A stretch of 64,000 bases of DNA. It comes from Caprimulgus europaeus. Its lineage: Eukaryota; Chordata; Aves; Caprimulgiformes; Caprimulgidae. Below, in pieces: positions 10,129 to 22,000 of this stretch. The translations under genes were made by a program, and so were the position numbers. Positions within the stretch are counted from its first letter, which is position 1; each line of letters starts with the position of its first letter. The notes below the pieces were generated by a model. That model worked only from the letters and a program-made list of their open reading frames with translations, ran no database searches and was not told where the DNA came from. The stretch lies in contig OU015530.1 in assembly GCA_907165065.1 (NCBI GenBank), forward strand, positions 44,518,965-44,582,964. The letters run 5' to 3'.

Positions 10129-12821
10129 AAATCCCCAAATACAGAGAGCCATTCAGACTACAGACACATGAGTCATCATTCACATAGTCCTCGCTGCTGT
10201 TTTGCTTTGGTTTTCTGCCGTGGCTGTAATAGGATCTTGCCTTTAGCCTTACCTCCCTGTCCCAGTTCTTTGGCTAGCAAGGTCCCTAGGCAAGACCACT
10301 ATCATGTCTGGGGGACTATTTTGTTTTCAGACATCCCTCATTTGAAGAACCTTGTCATACACTCACAACATCCAATTCTTTGACATGTATTTTGTACTTT
10401 CCAAATCCTCACACACTCCCAGTGAGAGCGTACATGCATACACCTTGTGCACACCTCAAGGAACTTTTCTCTCCACTTTCCTTTCCCAGATTCTTTGAAC
10501 CTCCTTCTAGGATAAGTCAATGGGAAGACTGACAGCAGCAGTAAAGCACAGCACCAGATAGGACTGTTCCTTGTTTGTTCTTCCCACAACCAGTGCTGCT
10601 GTCCTGTTAATTTTCCTCTGTATCTCCAGTAAAGGCACAAGGGAAACTGTGGGCACCTTATGCTGCGATGTCTCCTTTCCTCCAAAGACTGTCTCTTTCA
10701 GCAGCCCTCTGCAGGGATGGAATCCAGTCCATTAACTAATTTATCAACATTTACATTACAAATATTAGCTAATTAAGCTAATATTAGCTAATTAACCACT
10801 TCTGTACCATTTACTGCATATCTCTAGAAAAACTTTGCTAGCTGGATAAAATACCTCAAAGGGGTTAAGGAGTTTAGGTTTCCAGTTACTCATTCCATTT
10901 GGTGTTATCTATGTTTATTTTTGTTTCTCTACTTACAGATATAGAAAGCAACGAAAACAAGCTGCAAATCCACGTACTTGCCTTTGGAGTCTTTGATCCT
11001 TAAGACAAATGTACAGTTATTAAAACAGTTATCAGACACTTACAATCTAAATGTTGCTAATGGATTTTTTTTTTTCTCTTTCTCCTTTTCCCTCTTCATA
11101 ATTCATGCAACATTTGCTCAAAGGAGTGCAGCTCTGGCTGATGCAGCAGTGTAATGTAACTAACTTACCTGAAGCAAAATAATAAAGGATCTTTGTGGAG
11201 ATGCTACCATGAAAGGAGCCAAGATTAAGGAAAGCAGAAGTTTAGAAAGCTGGACTGAAAGGAATCTAAGCAAAATATGCAAACACAAGCTACTTCGTTC
11301 CAAAGGAGGCAGGTGGCAGGCTTATGTCCTCCTGTTCCTCAGCTACCCATTTCCTTTTGTGGTCATTTTTCATATGAGTTGCTTCCTTTTCTTGCAAGAC
11401 AAAATCCGAATATATTTTTTCTGTACTGTGCTTGCAGTTTCCAGCCCAGCTTACACATAAAATAATTAAACCGCAGCTTCCTACATTCCAAGTTTATCTT
11501 GCTTCTGCAATTGCTTTCCTCTCCTCTCTTTTGGATACTTCAGCATCAAGAGGATGTGGGCAAATCAAAGGGAACTGAGAAAAAACTGAAGAAACTGAGA
11601 ATCTGAATGAAGTCACATTAAAATCTCGGTAAATTATTACATAAGGGAATGTGATATCTGTACAATATTCATTTATTTGGCATGAAGCAAGAACTGAAAG
11701 ATTCTATCCAGGACTCTGAGTGCCTTAGCACTCTATTAGCAGTACAACTGAATCAGAGATGTATTCAAACAATCATTTTAAGAGAGCTTAGTCAGCCAAG
11801 CACATACAAAATCTTTCTTCTGCTTCTCCAGTGCCTAGGAACCACACATTTACTTATTTTTAAAAATCCTATCAAACAGGTCTTCTTCAATGTGGCCAGA
11901 GCTGGCCAATTTCAGACTATTTCAGTGTATTGGCATTTGAATATAGTAAGCATTCAGAAGGGAGAACAAATATTGAAAGTAGTAAATGAAGGTACAGCTG
12001 GGGCTAGAAAAAGAAAATCTCATGAGAATATCAGAAAACCAAATTTTAATAGTGACATAATCATCAAGCAAAGCTATAGCCTGTCACGAAAATATTTTAA
12101 ACCAGAAAATTTTAAACTAGAAAAAATGGACTTATAAATACAAGGTAGGATTTGTTATTAATTCACAATTATTACTATTGTTTTTAACAGCACAAAGGGA
12201 GGGCAGGATGGAAAAACTCTATAGGTCAGAATGATCATGCAAATGACTACTCCATACGTAATACAGAATAAGGTCCATAATTTATCAAAGGACAAAGTCA
12301 ATGCCTTGAAAGTTCTAGTTCATTGATTTTATTATGAATGCATAATAGCTAGATCAAAACCAAATGAGACTTATGTCTTCAGACAGAGCATACATTTTTA
12401 GGATATATATGTTCAGCTCCTACAACAAGGAAGCCATGATGATATTGTAGTTATGGGCTGTGTGAACCTTGTTAGTTTTATGATACAATATACCCTTACG
12501 CAGTTGGATAATAAAAAGATGCATCATAGTTGTGGAAAAACAAAACAAAACAACAAAAACCAAACCCCAACCAAAAGAACCCAAAACTTTTACTTCAGCC
12601 TAGAGAAAGATGCACAAGAACATCATTTCAGGTGTTCTTGTAAGTATTCGGGCTGCATTTGAATGATAGCTCCTGCTATCTTACATGTTAAGGCAGTATC
12701 ATTTCAGCACAGACACATCAAGGAAGAAATGAGTCAAATTAAAAAAAAAACAAACCAAACCAAACTGTTCCATGTGTCACAGAGCTAGTGAAGGCTTGTT
12801 GTCTCTGAATATGTATCCTGT
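10129..12821. other. Unassigned non-coding stretch with A/C tracts
   Basis: No gene is supported. The 151-codon ORF at 11682-12137 has no signal peptide, domain or family motif and sits in AT-rich DNA. An AT-rich near-palindrome lies at 10761-10785. Tracts of only A and C occur at 12537-12588 and 12741-12765; they resemble low-complexity DNA rather than an element tail with a recognisable body. Confidence 0.45.
10761..10785. repeat. AT-rich inverted repeat overlapping a 15-bp direct repeat
   Basis: AATATTAGCT (10761-10770) is followed by a 5-base spacer and AGCTAATATT (10776-10785), a perfect 10-bp inverted repeat. The 15-mer ATATTAGCTAATTAA also occurs twice, at 10762-10776 and 10781-10795. 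Both follow from a short local duplication. Confidence 0.75.
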
Positions 12822-13045
12822 GTTCTCCAGCATCACCCGTAACTCTACATTTCGTCCCAATCCCCAACTGCACATCCCTAAATCTCCCCGCCATGTGCCA
12901 GCCCAAACCACTAGTGTAGTATCTCCCAGTACTTCCCTACCATGTCCCCGCATTACCTGCAGCTGCCTTCCATGTCCCAGCACCCTCCAAGCTCCCTAGT
13001 GCCTCTAGAAGATTTACTCATCCTCTCTTCCCCCTATGATCTGGA
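12822..13045. repeat. C-rich, G-poor block
   Basis: An unusually pyrimidine- and C-rich stretch on plus, with recurring words such as CCATGTGCC, CCATGTCC and CCATGTCCCAGCACC at irregular spacing (about 12890, 12940, 12970). It looks like the remains of a degenerate minisatellite. ORFs read through it on both strands with low-complexity protein, which argues against coding. Confidence 0.4.
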
Positions 13046-14710
13046 TCTCTCCATCCTTGCCTCGCAAAGTGGGGATTTGAGCCCAGACAGGCAGGATGGC
13101 TTTCTGGCTGCCATGGCACAGCGGTAAGCAGGCTGACCGGGACAGCTGGGACTGAAATCTCTCTCCTGAATAGAAACTTTCTACACTGGTAAACATAAAA
13201 TTTGTATGCATTTGATATCTGTGAGACATTTAATCCTTTGTCAAATTTGTTAAACTTTCATCACAGCTTCTAAAATTCCTGGGGGAAGACATGAGCAGAC
13301 AGACAGACAGATGGACACAGACGAGTGGCACTGTTGTGTACATCTCATTTCCTTAGACAATCAAGGTAAGAACTCAAAAATTGAAACAGCAGCACTGCCC
13401 CTATCTCACAAAAGCAGCTACTGAAACAACACAGATGTTGATGTACAGATTTCTGGCTTTCTCACTCCTATTTATCAGAAAAAATATTTCTTCCATAATT
13501 ATTTCTATGCTTGCTAGACCAAAATATGAAATCATATTCCTCTAATCCAATTTATCTGGACACAATTATCTTCTAATTTTCTTTTTCTCTACTGAAGGAA
13601 CCATACAGATATACACACATATATATAAAATGTGTATGACCCACCTGCTTGGTCAGTAATTTAGCATAGTTCTTTAAGAATTAATTCAATATATTTTTTT
13701 TCCCCAGGAAAGCACAACTATTTTCACCAGAAAAAAAAAAAAATCCAGGTTGGCAAATTGAAGTTATTACTGGATTCATTAGAGCTTCAATATCCTATCT
13801 ACTGCTGAGCTGCTGACAGGACGAGATTTAGCTGAAATCAGTGGATCCAATTAGAGACAGGGGTCCGCACACTGAGCACTTTCAGAGTACAAATTATTGG
13901 TGACATTTCTAAACAGTGATTGACAGCTGAAGCAAGCACACGTTTCCTACACTGCTTTGGAATGTCATTATGAGCAGGAGTGGACTTTGTAACCTTTCCA
14001 TGGTGCTAGCAAAAAAAATCAACTTTCAGGTTTTTGCTCTTCATTTTTCAGTATAGACTTTTTTTTTTCCCCCCTAGAACAATTAGGCACTCCCAACATA
14101 ACTCAGGATTCTAACTTGCATTACAATTTACAGCCAAGGTTGCAGTCATAAAGGACCACCCTCAGACCTGGGGAATGTTAGATTTACCTTTGTGCAGAAG
14201 AGGCAGCCTACTACATAGATACTAATAGCTACTTAGTCTCCATTATTAACCTAATATTATGAAAAATAACAGTTGAGATTATGTGTGTCTACTCATTTTC
14301 CTCTTTTATACAATGATTTCTCTGGAACGTTTTTCTAATCTAATTAAAATTCATTTCGTATGTCATTTATTAGCCCAACTGATTCCCAATTATATCTCAC
14401 TACAAACCTTGCCTTTACTAGAATATTGCAAGCACATTCCAAATATAAATAATTAGTAAGACAAGCATGCCTTTCTTATCATAGGTTGTATGTTATCAAC
14501 TCACTCACAGCTCACGGTTGGTGCTGCAATCACTTTGCTTCCAGCATTCGCTCAAGTATCAGTCCTTCTTGTTGCTATTGCAAGGGAACAGATTTAACCA
14601 TCTTGGACTTTATACATAGTAAGATAAAGAGGCACGCATGTATGAGAAATCAAGGTCAATTATCTCAGTGTGGTTTTTCTGTTATTGGTATAACAAATTG
14701 TTAAAAATTT
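13046..14710. other. Unassigned non-coding stretch
   Basis: Contains a (CAGA)n run at 13295-13311 and a tRNA-box-A-like word near 13113-13130, too weak to call a SINE. No gene is visible. Confidence 0.4.
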
Positions 14711-14803
14711 AGGGTCTGATCCTGTAATTATTTTGTGTGCAAAAATCACATGGATATCAAAGTGAATTAGTTCAGCACAGAGAGGGAGTGCAAGATCAGG
14801 CAT
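14711..14803. mobile_element. Short ancient amniote repeat with imperfect terminal inverted repeats
   Basis: Starts with AGGGTCTGATCCTGTA and ends near TGCAAGATCAGGC, which is close to the reverse complement of the start. Short elements with 'gggcctgatcctgca' ends are frequent in turtle and crocodile genomes and are known as fossils in birds. The inverted ends suggest a non-autonomous DNA transposon or fold-back element, but the family name is not certain. No coding capacity. Confidence 0.45.
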
Positions 14804-17703
14804 CCAGCAAAATGTTTAATATTTCAAGTGTATCATTCTTCACAACGCTGCACTGTCAAAGTAAATGGAGCAGAGTAATGTACATTGAGGAAAAAGAAAA
14901 AAAAATCAGCCAATTTCATTTCCATCGTCCCCATATAAATAAATACTGAAGATTCCACGACATGAAAGAAAGCCCTGAGGGACAAAATCTGATTGGTAAA
15001 ATTTTGCCTAGGGTGTTGTAATAGACACCCCAAAATACATGTTCAGTAGATGAGTTTCCACTACATTCTTCATTATAGCTGCTACTGTCTCTGAATTATT
15101 CATTAGAGATAACACACTCAGTGAATTTATCATAATATTATTTACACAGTAGGAATGATCACCTGAGGTTGATGGCATTTATTTACGTTCTCCACTGTAT
15201 GGCCAAAATTTTATACAGAGGGAACATTCATATTTCCATTTGCAAACCAGGCAATAAAAATAATAATTTTATTAATTTATTAGTTAAGAATAAGGTAGAG
15301 ATTTTCCAAAAAACAGTTGAAGCAGAATATCAATAATTGTGTGTATTCTCACTGAGCTTTGCAATATTTTCTGGTCAAAGCTGCAAATAAAGTCTCTCCA
15401 TGAAAATCTAATTCTTTATGAGTATAAGCAAAGCAAAAAAGTAGTTCTAAGTCACATCAGCTGTTATTATATTGTAACAGAAACTCAAGGTAATATGCCA
15501 CTACCAAAGGCATACAGAGGGGCTCAGTAAACTTGAAAATGTAATTCTTCTGTCAACTGTTTGCCCAAGGGAAGTTGCATCCTTCTCCATCAACATAACT
15601 GCAAGAATCTCTGTCAGACATGCACAGGAGTCCTGATCCTCTCTGTCAGTCCTGTGGTACTGCAAGAAATGGTTTTGGAAAATGGAGTTGGTTTACTCCT
15701 AGAACACATGGCTGTAATAGCCACCATAGTAGCACAGTCTTTGTGGATCAGCCAGATCAATGATCCTGCCAGTGAAAAGCAATATTGATCAGGGCTCTAA
15801 GACAAGGAAGAAAATTGGCTTGATAGTTCACCACCTTCTTCCCTGCTTTTGAAGCTCAGTGGCTTGGTCCCTCTGGCCTAGTGAGTCGCACAAAATTGTA
15901 TGTTCTTCAATGTCCCCTCCATAATGTTTTCCATTACACCCTTCAGATGCAGCAGAGAACAGCTTTGGTTTTTGTCTTCAAGCTTCTTGCAAATTTGTCT
16001 GATTCCCAGTCTTCTCCTTCAACATGGAATTATTTCCTTCCTTCCTTAAAGACGCTCACATCCACACATTCCTGGCTTACATATCCTGGCTATGGAGATC
16101 TCTCACATGATATTTGACTGCAATCTGCTGTATACAAATATCCTGAGAGAGAATAGAGGGAGGCCACCAGGATCTGCTTGCTCAATATCCATCATTCCAT
16201 CTGGGACGCATAAAATTCCTAAACAGTACATTTAGTTGTCTAAAGATGCTTTCAATCTTCCAAGCTGTAGCTGCACTACTGAGTAAACAAGTACTTCACT
16301 GCCAAAAATCCCAGCCAAAAGTAACTGTCCCATGTATTCTTGGTTGAGCTTGGACCAAACAGTGGCCTGAGAACTTTAACAGTGCACTCCACAACACATC
16401 TGACCATTGCTGCAGCTTTCAGAGGATATGTCTGATTGATTAGATATTTCCCTTCTTAAATCCCTCTAAGATGTGGATGTCTAAAACATATCTATTGTTA
16501 CAGAACTCAATATTCTTAGGTTATCTTATGTTACTCTACCATGTATTATGGCTAAACAATTACTAACCCCAGAAGAAATACCTGCCAAGTGTCCATAGGA
16601 AAATAATACTTTTCTAAAAGCTCTTTTCTCATTTTCTGTCACATTAGAGTGGCTGCACAAGGAAATCCTACTGCAGAGCTCTGCTGGAGATAGTTTGGTT
16701 CCTGGACTGACTGTGAAAATTGCCTCCAGCAAACTCCAGCAGCCTCTACCCTTTCTTCTCACAGGAACCATCCATGTTCATCTGGTCAGGTCAGCACCAA
16801 GGCTACACGTATAGAAAAATAATTCTACTCTAGGGGAGTCAAGTCCAGAGGACCAAAAAAAAGTTGCTTTCCCCCAGCTTCTCTAAGCTCTCAAGACAGT
16901 GGGTCAACCTTCATCTCCTACATCCTCTTTCTCCTTCCAACATGAGAATTTGTTTTTCCAGTACACACACAGGAAAGCACATTCAGATCTAAGTCCCTGC
17001 TCACACTGTAGAGACACTGTTACTGCTCCCATGGTCCAGTTCTGCAGTCTTTTGAGAGCAGATATGAGCTCACGCCTTCTGCACTCCAAGGCAGCTGCTG
17101 CTGCTACTGTCTTTTTTTTTAATAGCACAATGGATTTGCTTGGCTTTGGCACTGGATTAGCCACATCCTCAAAGCTTATAATCATGTTGCAGCAAAAACA
17201 GATCTTGTTCCCACAGACCTGCAGAAGACATTCTGGACATATCCTTCTGATCTACTCATTCTCCCATGCTCTGTTTTCTTCAGCCTGCGTTTTTCTCCTG
17301 ACAGTTTCATAACTCTTGAGTGGGAAACCTCCCAAGTCCTGAGGTCCTGATTCCAGCTCCAATATTTTTCCCAGATATTGTACAAACCAATGCCACAGGA
17401 AATGGGTTTGTGAAAGTCCAAAGACTTTTCTGCACTTCTTTGCTCTAGGCAATATATAACAAGTAAAATCCACTTTTCCCTGGAACTACATCAGTGTTGA
17501 GTGTTTCAGAGCATTACAGTGACCAGAGTCTGTTTATACTTTCTTCTTTCTTTTTAAAGGAAAGCAGACAATTGACCTTGAGAAACTGTAGTCCCTATTT
17601 AAAAGTCTTCCACAACCATAATGTCTATCCATCCCAGGCACCTGAGATTCTTACACCTTTAATTGTGCCTATGGATGTTCCTCTCCTTTTCAGATCTGTT
17701 TCC
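14804..17703. other. Unassigned non-coding stretch
   Basis: No gene is supported. The part from 15550 to 17450 is somewhat richer in GC and in short ORFs on both strands (up to 137 codons at 16899-17312), but none carries a recognised motif, and overlapping antisense ORFs of similar length argue for chance. An unrecognised decayed element cannot be excluded. Confidence 0.4.
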
Positions 17704-17800
17704 TCACAGAATCATATAATGGCTTGGGTTGGAAAGGACCTTAAAAATCATCTAGTTCCAACTCCCCTGCTGTGGTCAGGGTTGCCAACCCAGGCTAGTT
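17704..17800 (-). mobile_element. CR1 LINE 3' end, minus strand, strongly truncated
   Basis: Starts CACAGAATCATATAATGG and continues with TTGGGTTGGAAAGGACCTT and CATCTAGTTCCAACTCCCC, the reverse complement of the classic CR1 3' untranslated region and tail. About 97 bases remain, so nearly the whole element, including its ORFs, is missing. This is the usual result of incomplete reverse transcription. The inner part (TGTGGTCAGGGTTGCCAACC) differs from the more common 'catgggcagggacacc' version, so it is a different CR1 subfamily from the copy at 18560-19022. Confidence 0.92.
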
Positions 17801-18559
17801 GATAATAGCTGTTAATCTATATACCATCACACTTGTAGTGTGCTTGGTCCTCTCACAGCTTAACTTCCCCAGGCCACTTTCTGGACCTGTAAAGGACACA
17901 ATTTCCATGGCCCAGAGACTGAAAGACCCTTGCAGGATGATGCTTAGTGTTCTCTGGTTCAAGAAGGAGGATAGGTTTAAAAACTGGGAATTAAGCCTTT
18001 CTTCCTTGTAGCATGCTGATGAGTACAGCTACTTTTCCTTACGAATGTTATTGCTAATATACTCACCTTCTCAGAAGTCACCACTTACATGAGCAATCAT
18101 GTATTTAGTGATCTTCCTTAGGTGTGTGATTGAATAGTCTGTCTAGTCATTGCATACACATTTTAGTTCGCTATTTGGACCAGTATGTTAAGTGAACTTT
18201 CCTATTAGGGAGCTCACTACTGCCTAAAAGAGGAGATCATGCTCGTCTCACTCTTGCACCAACACTGGCACTCAACAGACTCTTGTAAGCACTGATGCAA
18301 TTCTGTAACTAAGCAGAAAATTAAGTGAGCCAAAGAAAACCAATAGTTATGTGTGGGTTTTGTGAATTAAATAATCTCAGTGAAGAGCCAAGTGGGTGCC
18401 AGAGTTGGTGCAAGCTGGGAAGCAGGGAGGGAGGGAGGGAGGGATGCACAGGGCACAGGTGAGCCTCAGGAACCAGAAGCAGGGAGAGCAGGGGAGAGGG
18501 CTGGGAAATAACAGCTCCTTCTTGCAGCAGCAGAAAGCAAATATGGCAGCTCAGTTGTT
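17801..18559. other. Spacer between two outward-pointing CR1 copies
   Basis: No gene is visible. The right part (18395-18520) is purine-rich and contains the five-GGG motif listed separately. The two flanking CR1 fragments have their 3' tails pointing away from this spacer. Confidence 0.5.
18425..18443 (+). repeat. (GGGA)n run with G-quadruplex potential
   Basis: Five GGG runs separated by single A bases: GGGAGGGAGGGAGGGAGGG. This satisfies the usual four-run rule for an intramolecular G-quadruplex. It sits about 120 bases upstream of the CR1 truncation point. Any function is unknown. Confidence 0.85.
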
Positions 18560-19022
18560 CACTACAGGAGATATGTTGAGGTGCTGGAGCATGTCCAAAG
18601 AAGGGCAACGAGGTCGATGAAAAGTCGGGAGTACAAGTCTTATGAGGAGCAGCTGGGAGAACTGGGTATGTTTACCCTGGAGAAGAGAGGATCTTTACAA
18701 CTACCTGAAAAGAGGTTGTAGTGAGGTGGGTGTCAGTCTCTTATCAAGTAACAAGCAATAGGACAAGAGGAAACAGCCTTGAACTGCAGCAGGGGAGGTT
18801 TGGATTTGATATTAGGAAAAATTTCTTCACTGAAAGGGTTGTCAGGCATCAGAACAGGCTGCCCAAGGAAGTGGTGGAGTCACCATCCCTGGAGGTATTT
18901 AAAGGACATGCAGATGTGGTGCTTAGGGACATGGTTTAGTGGTGGACTTGGCAGTGTTAGGTTTTTTCCAACCAAAATGATTCTATGATTCTGTTCTATG
19001 ATTCTATTATTCTATTATTTTC
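18560..19022 (+). mobile_element. CR1 LINE, 5'-truncated, plus strand
   Basis: A CR1 non-LTR retrotransposon 3' segment. Diagnostic words in order: GGAGCATGTCCAAAGAAGGG (about 18586), CAAGTCTTATGAGGAGCAGC (18633), ACAACTACCTGAAAAGAGG, ATAGGACAAGAGGAAACAGC, AAAAATTTCTTCACTGAAAG, GGTGGACTTGGCAGTGTTAGG, and a tail of ATTCTATGATTCTG units (18979-19019). CR1 encodes an endonuclease-reverse transcriptase upstream of this region, but truncation removed it; only the last part and the 3' untranslated region remain. Two internal deletions are visible against the remembered consensus: one after GAAGAGAGGATC, and one of roughly 25 bases between TTAGG and TTTTCCAACC near 18960. The left boundary is approximate. 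Confidence 0.95.
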
Positions 19023-22000
19023 CCCTCTAGATGCATTTTCAACCTGTTCACCACAAAGTCTCACCAGCTGAGGCAGTGGGAAGGTATAGCTGAGGAAGCC
19101 TGCATTAGTCAAGACAAAAGAAGTGTCCTTATAACCTAGCCCTGAGGCAGTCATTCAAATGCCAAGCAAATACCACTTCAGATGTTTGCATTGTTGGTGA
19201 TGTTCATTAAAGCACTTAAAGGAAAGGTCATATTGTAAAGTTGTGAGTGAGTGAAGTTTCCTTTTCTTGACAAGGGTCTGACTTCCTGTAATTTAAAGAC
19301 ATTGGGGTAGGTGGTTTGGAAAGTGCATTTACACCCATGTTCAGTGAGTTATAGTTAGTCAGTAATTATGTCACGTGCTATTAAGGTGACCAGTCCTGTA
19401 TCACAAACAGTAGGCAGTTTGCACAGTAGAATATTTCAGTTTATTGGAAAAGACTTATGAATAACAAATACATTTGTGGAATCCAGAATCAGATCTTAAC
19501 TTGCAAACAAGGCAAAAAAGCTACATTTGCTAGGTAGTTTATTTCCAATAAATAATTCAGCTTCTTCTAATAGAAAGGTCTGCATTCTAAAACAGAGAAC
19601 TGGCTTTGCACAAATGATTCCCAGTGCAATATTTATTCACTGGAAGAGTCATCTCCACTGAATTCTGTAGTATAGCATAAGTTTCACTAAAATATTTCAG
19701 ATGTCACGCAAAATGGTAGCTGCAAAATGTCCCCTGTTCTTTGAGCATAGGCTGGTACATAAAATAAGGAGAGCTTCAAGCATCTCCTTATCTCAAAGCT
19801 GTAATTTATGACAACAGATAAGAGAGAAATAGTGCGAAACATGAATTATCATTTCACTACAATAGTGCTTTCCAAAATGTGTATTTCAACCATCCTAGTA
19901 TGGACCTCAGCAATATGGAAGTCTATAAAACTCTATTGATCAACAAGTGACAGAATAATGCTTAAAACTATAAAACCAATCTGGTAAAAATATCCACAAG
20001 AGAGCACAAGATTTCTGAATATATGCGTACTGTTTCCAGCATCTATTTTTCCTTTGCCCTTAAAGAAATATAAATTAATTATAAAAATGAGAACATTCCT
20101 AATAGGATTTTTACTGAAATGTTACAAGGTTTAATTTGTGTGAAAGCACTGACAAGTTTATTCATTTTATAGGAGTGTGGAATTTGCCTCACGTAGCTCT
20201 CAGGACTTAACTACAGCTTTGATAGAAATGTTATTTGGTAATTATCTACTCCTTCCTCAGGGACAAAGTAATTAATTCTGCTCTGCAGTTCACAGCACAT
20301 TCTGTTTTTACACACATAGGAAGGATGAATTTTGGAAGATTATGATCAATAGTTCCTTTATTGACAACCAATAACTCATCATCCTGGCAGCTCTATCTTG
20401 AATTTTAAAGAAAAATCAGGAACATAGAAGTCAAACTTCACTTCTTAACCTTTTGTTTCTATTTTGGAGGGGAGAGAGTAAGTAAGTCTAAAGGAAAATA
20501 AATACTTAAAATGAGCTTTCATCAAAGAATTAGATGACATTTTGTACATAAACAAACAAAATAACCCACAAAAGATTATATTTTGGCATAACTCAGAACT
20601 AAAATAAAAAACATATGTTTTTTCCTATATCTTAATTCTGTATTCCTTTTCTTTAGAGTTGAGAGTAATTTAAAGTTCAGGTTAAATATAAGTTTGAACA
20701 ATGAATTTTCGGCATAGATGAAGAGCTGAACCTCCCTCTAAGTTATAGTTAAAGGCATGTGACACTTTGTCCATTACAGAGAAACACCGTGTTTCTGGAG
20801 TTAAGATGTTCATTACCACCTACTCTTAATCACAGTGTTGTGTGCTTCCTACTTTCAAAGAACATGTACAGAACCAGCACATGCCAGCTTATAGAAACCC
20901 AAGTACAGAGGTCCTGGAAATGCTATATTTATGAAGAGGGAGACAAAAGTGTTCCTATCTGTATTTTGGACCCAAATTACTCAGTGGAAGTCACTTAACT
21001 CTTAAGAAAAATGCTTGTAGTAGTTGGTTTTGCAGTCATTTTTGCCTGCAACAAGGGAAGCCCTAGTTCAGCAGGACTGTGAGGGAAAGAGCTCACCTCC
21101 AGGGATTCTCACATCAGATCTGCCTCATTGTCTATTCCAGATACCATAGCCTGGCAAGCTATTTTAGCTTGAGAATTAGAAGTATGATTTCCTCCAAGGG
21201 TTTTTTATGATAAAAGTCTCCTAGTATAGATGTGAAAATACAGCACGGAGTTCCCTTTTTTTCAGTCTAGCCTCTCTTGTCAGACCCAGTATAAGTTTTA
21301 CCACAAATAGCACTCCTGTATAACTTATAACTTGGCTATAGTTTCTTGGCTTGTGGTTTCCCACTTGCAAAATAATAACAGCATTTCCTGTCCAACAGGA
21401 AAGTTGTGTCAATAAATATATTAAAGATGTCAAAGGATGGAGCTATAGAAACACAAATACCAATACTGTAGCTAGGAACCAAGAACTTCATGTTCTTAAG
21501 TTTTCACTGTCCAAAAAAATGCAGTCAGCTCTGAAACAAGTGAAATTCTCATTTATTCCATCAGCAACTAAGGGACTTGGCACAAGTCACTTAATTGGTG
21601 CTGGCCTTAGTCAGTTTTTAAAAAGCTCTTGGATGTAATCTGCCAATAAGTCAACAATTAGATATTTTACAGGAAACTATTCCATTGACAAAAATTAAGT
21701 TTAGGAAGAAGGAGTTGGAGGACTGGAACTGGCTGCACTTCACAACAGTGCTGGCAATAAATCTTGACAATAAAAGGGAATGAAATACTTAAGCCAGGAA
21801 AGTGAAATCACTAAAAATAAAACTAGAGACAAATTACATTCATCTCCCAGATCTCATTCAAATATCTGACTGGAAAAATTTCCTGCCACAATAGCTGTAA
21901 CATCCCAAAAGATTCACATTTGCCTTCACCCATGAAACTTTGCCAATCAAGAAGACAAATAATGAGTGATGTTCCTTTCCTCGTTATGTGTGCTTCAGTT

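Noticed and set aside
11682-12137. 151-codon ORF, plus strand
   Set aside because: AT-rich composition drives the K/I/N-rich C-terminal half. There is no recognisable fold, and no splice-site or promoter context to support it.
13113-13160. tRNA-derived SINE or tRNA gene (box-A-like TGGCACAGCGGTAAG, box-B-like GGGACTGAAATC)
   Set aside because: Box B is poorly matched, no cloverleaf could be drawn, and no tail or flanking duplication was seen.
15550-16500. Possible decayed DNA transposon transposase
   Set aside because: Tried against hAT and Harbinger motif patterns in both orientations without finding a catalytic block or terminal repeats.
16899-17312. 137-codon ORF, plus strand
   Set aside because: Overlapped by a 93-codon antisense ORF, low-complexity Ser/Phe/Leu content and no motif.
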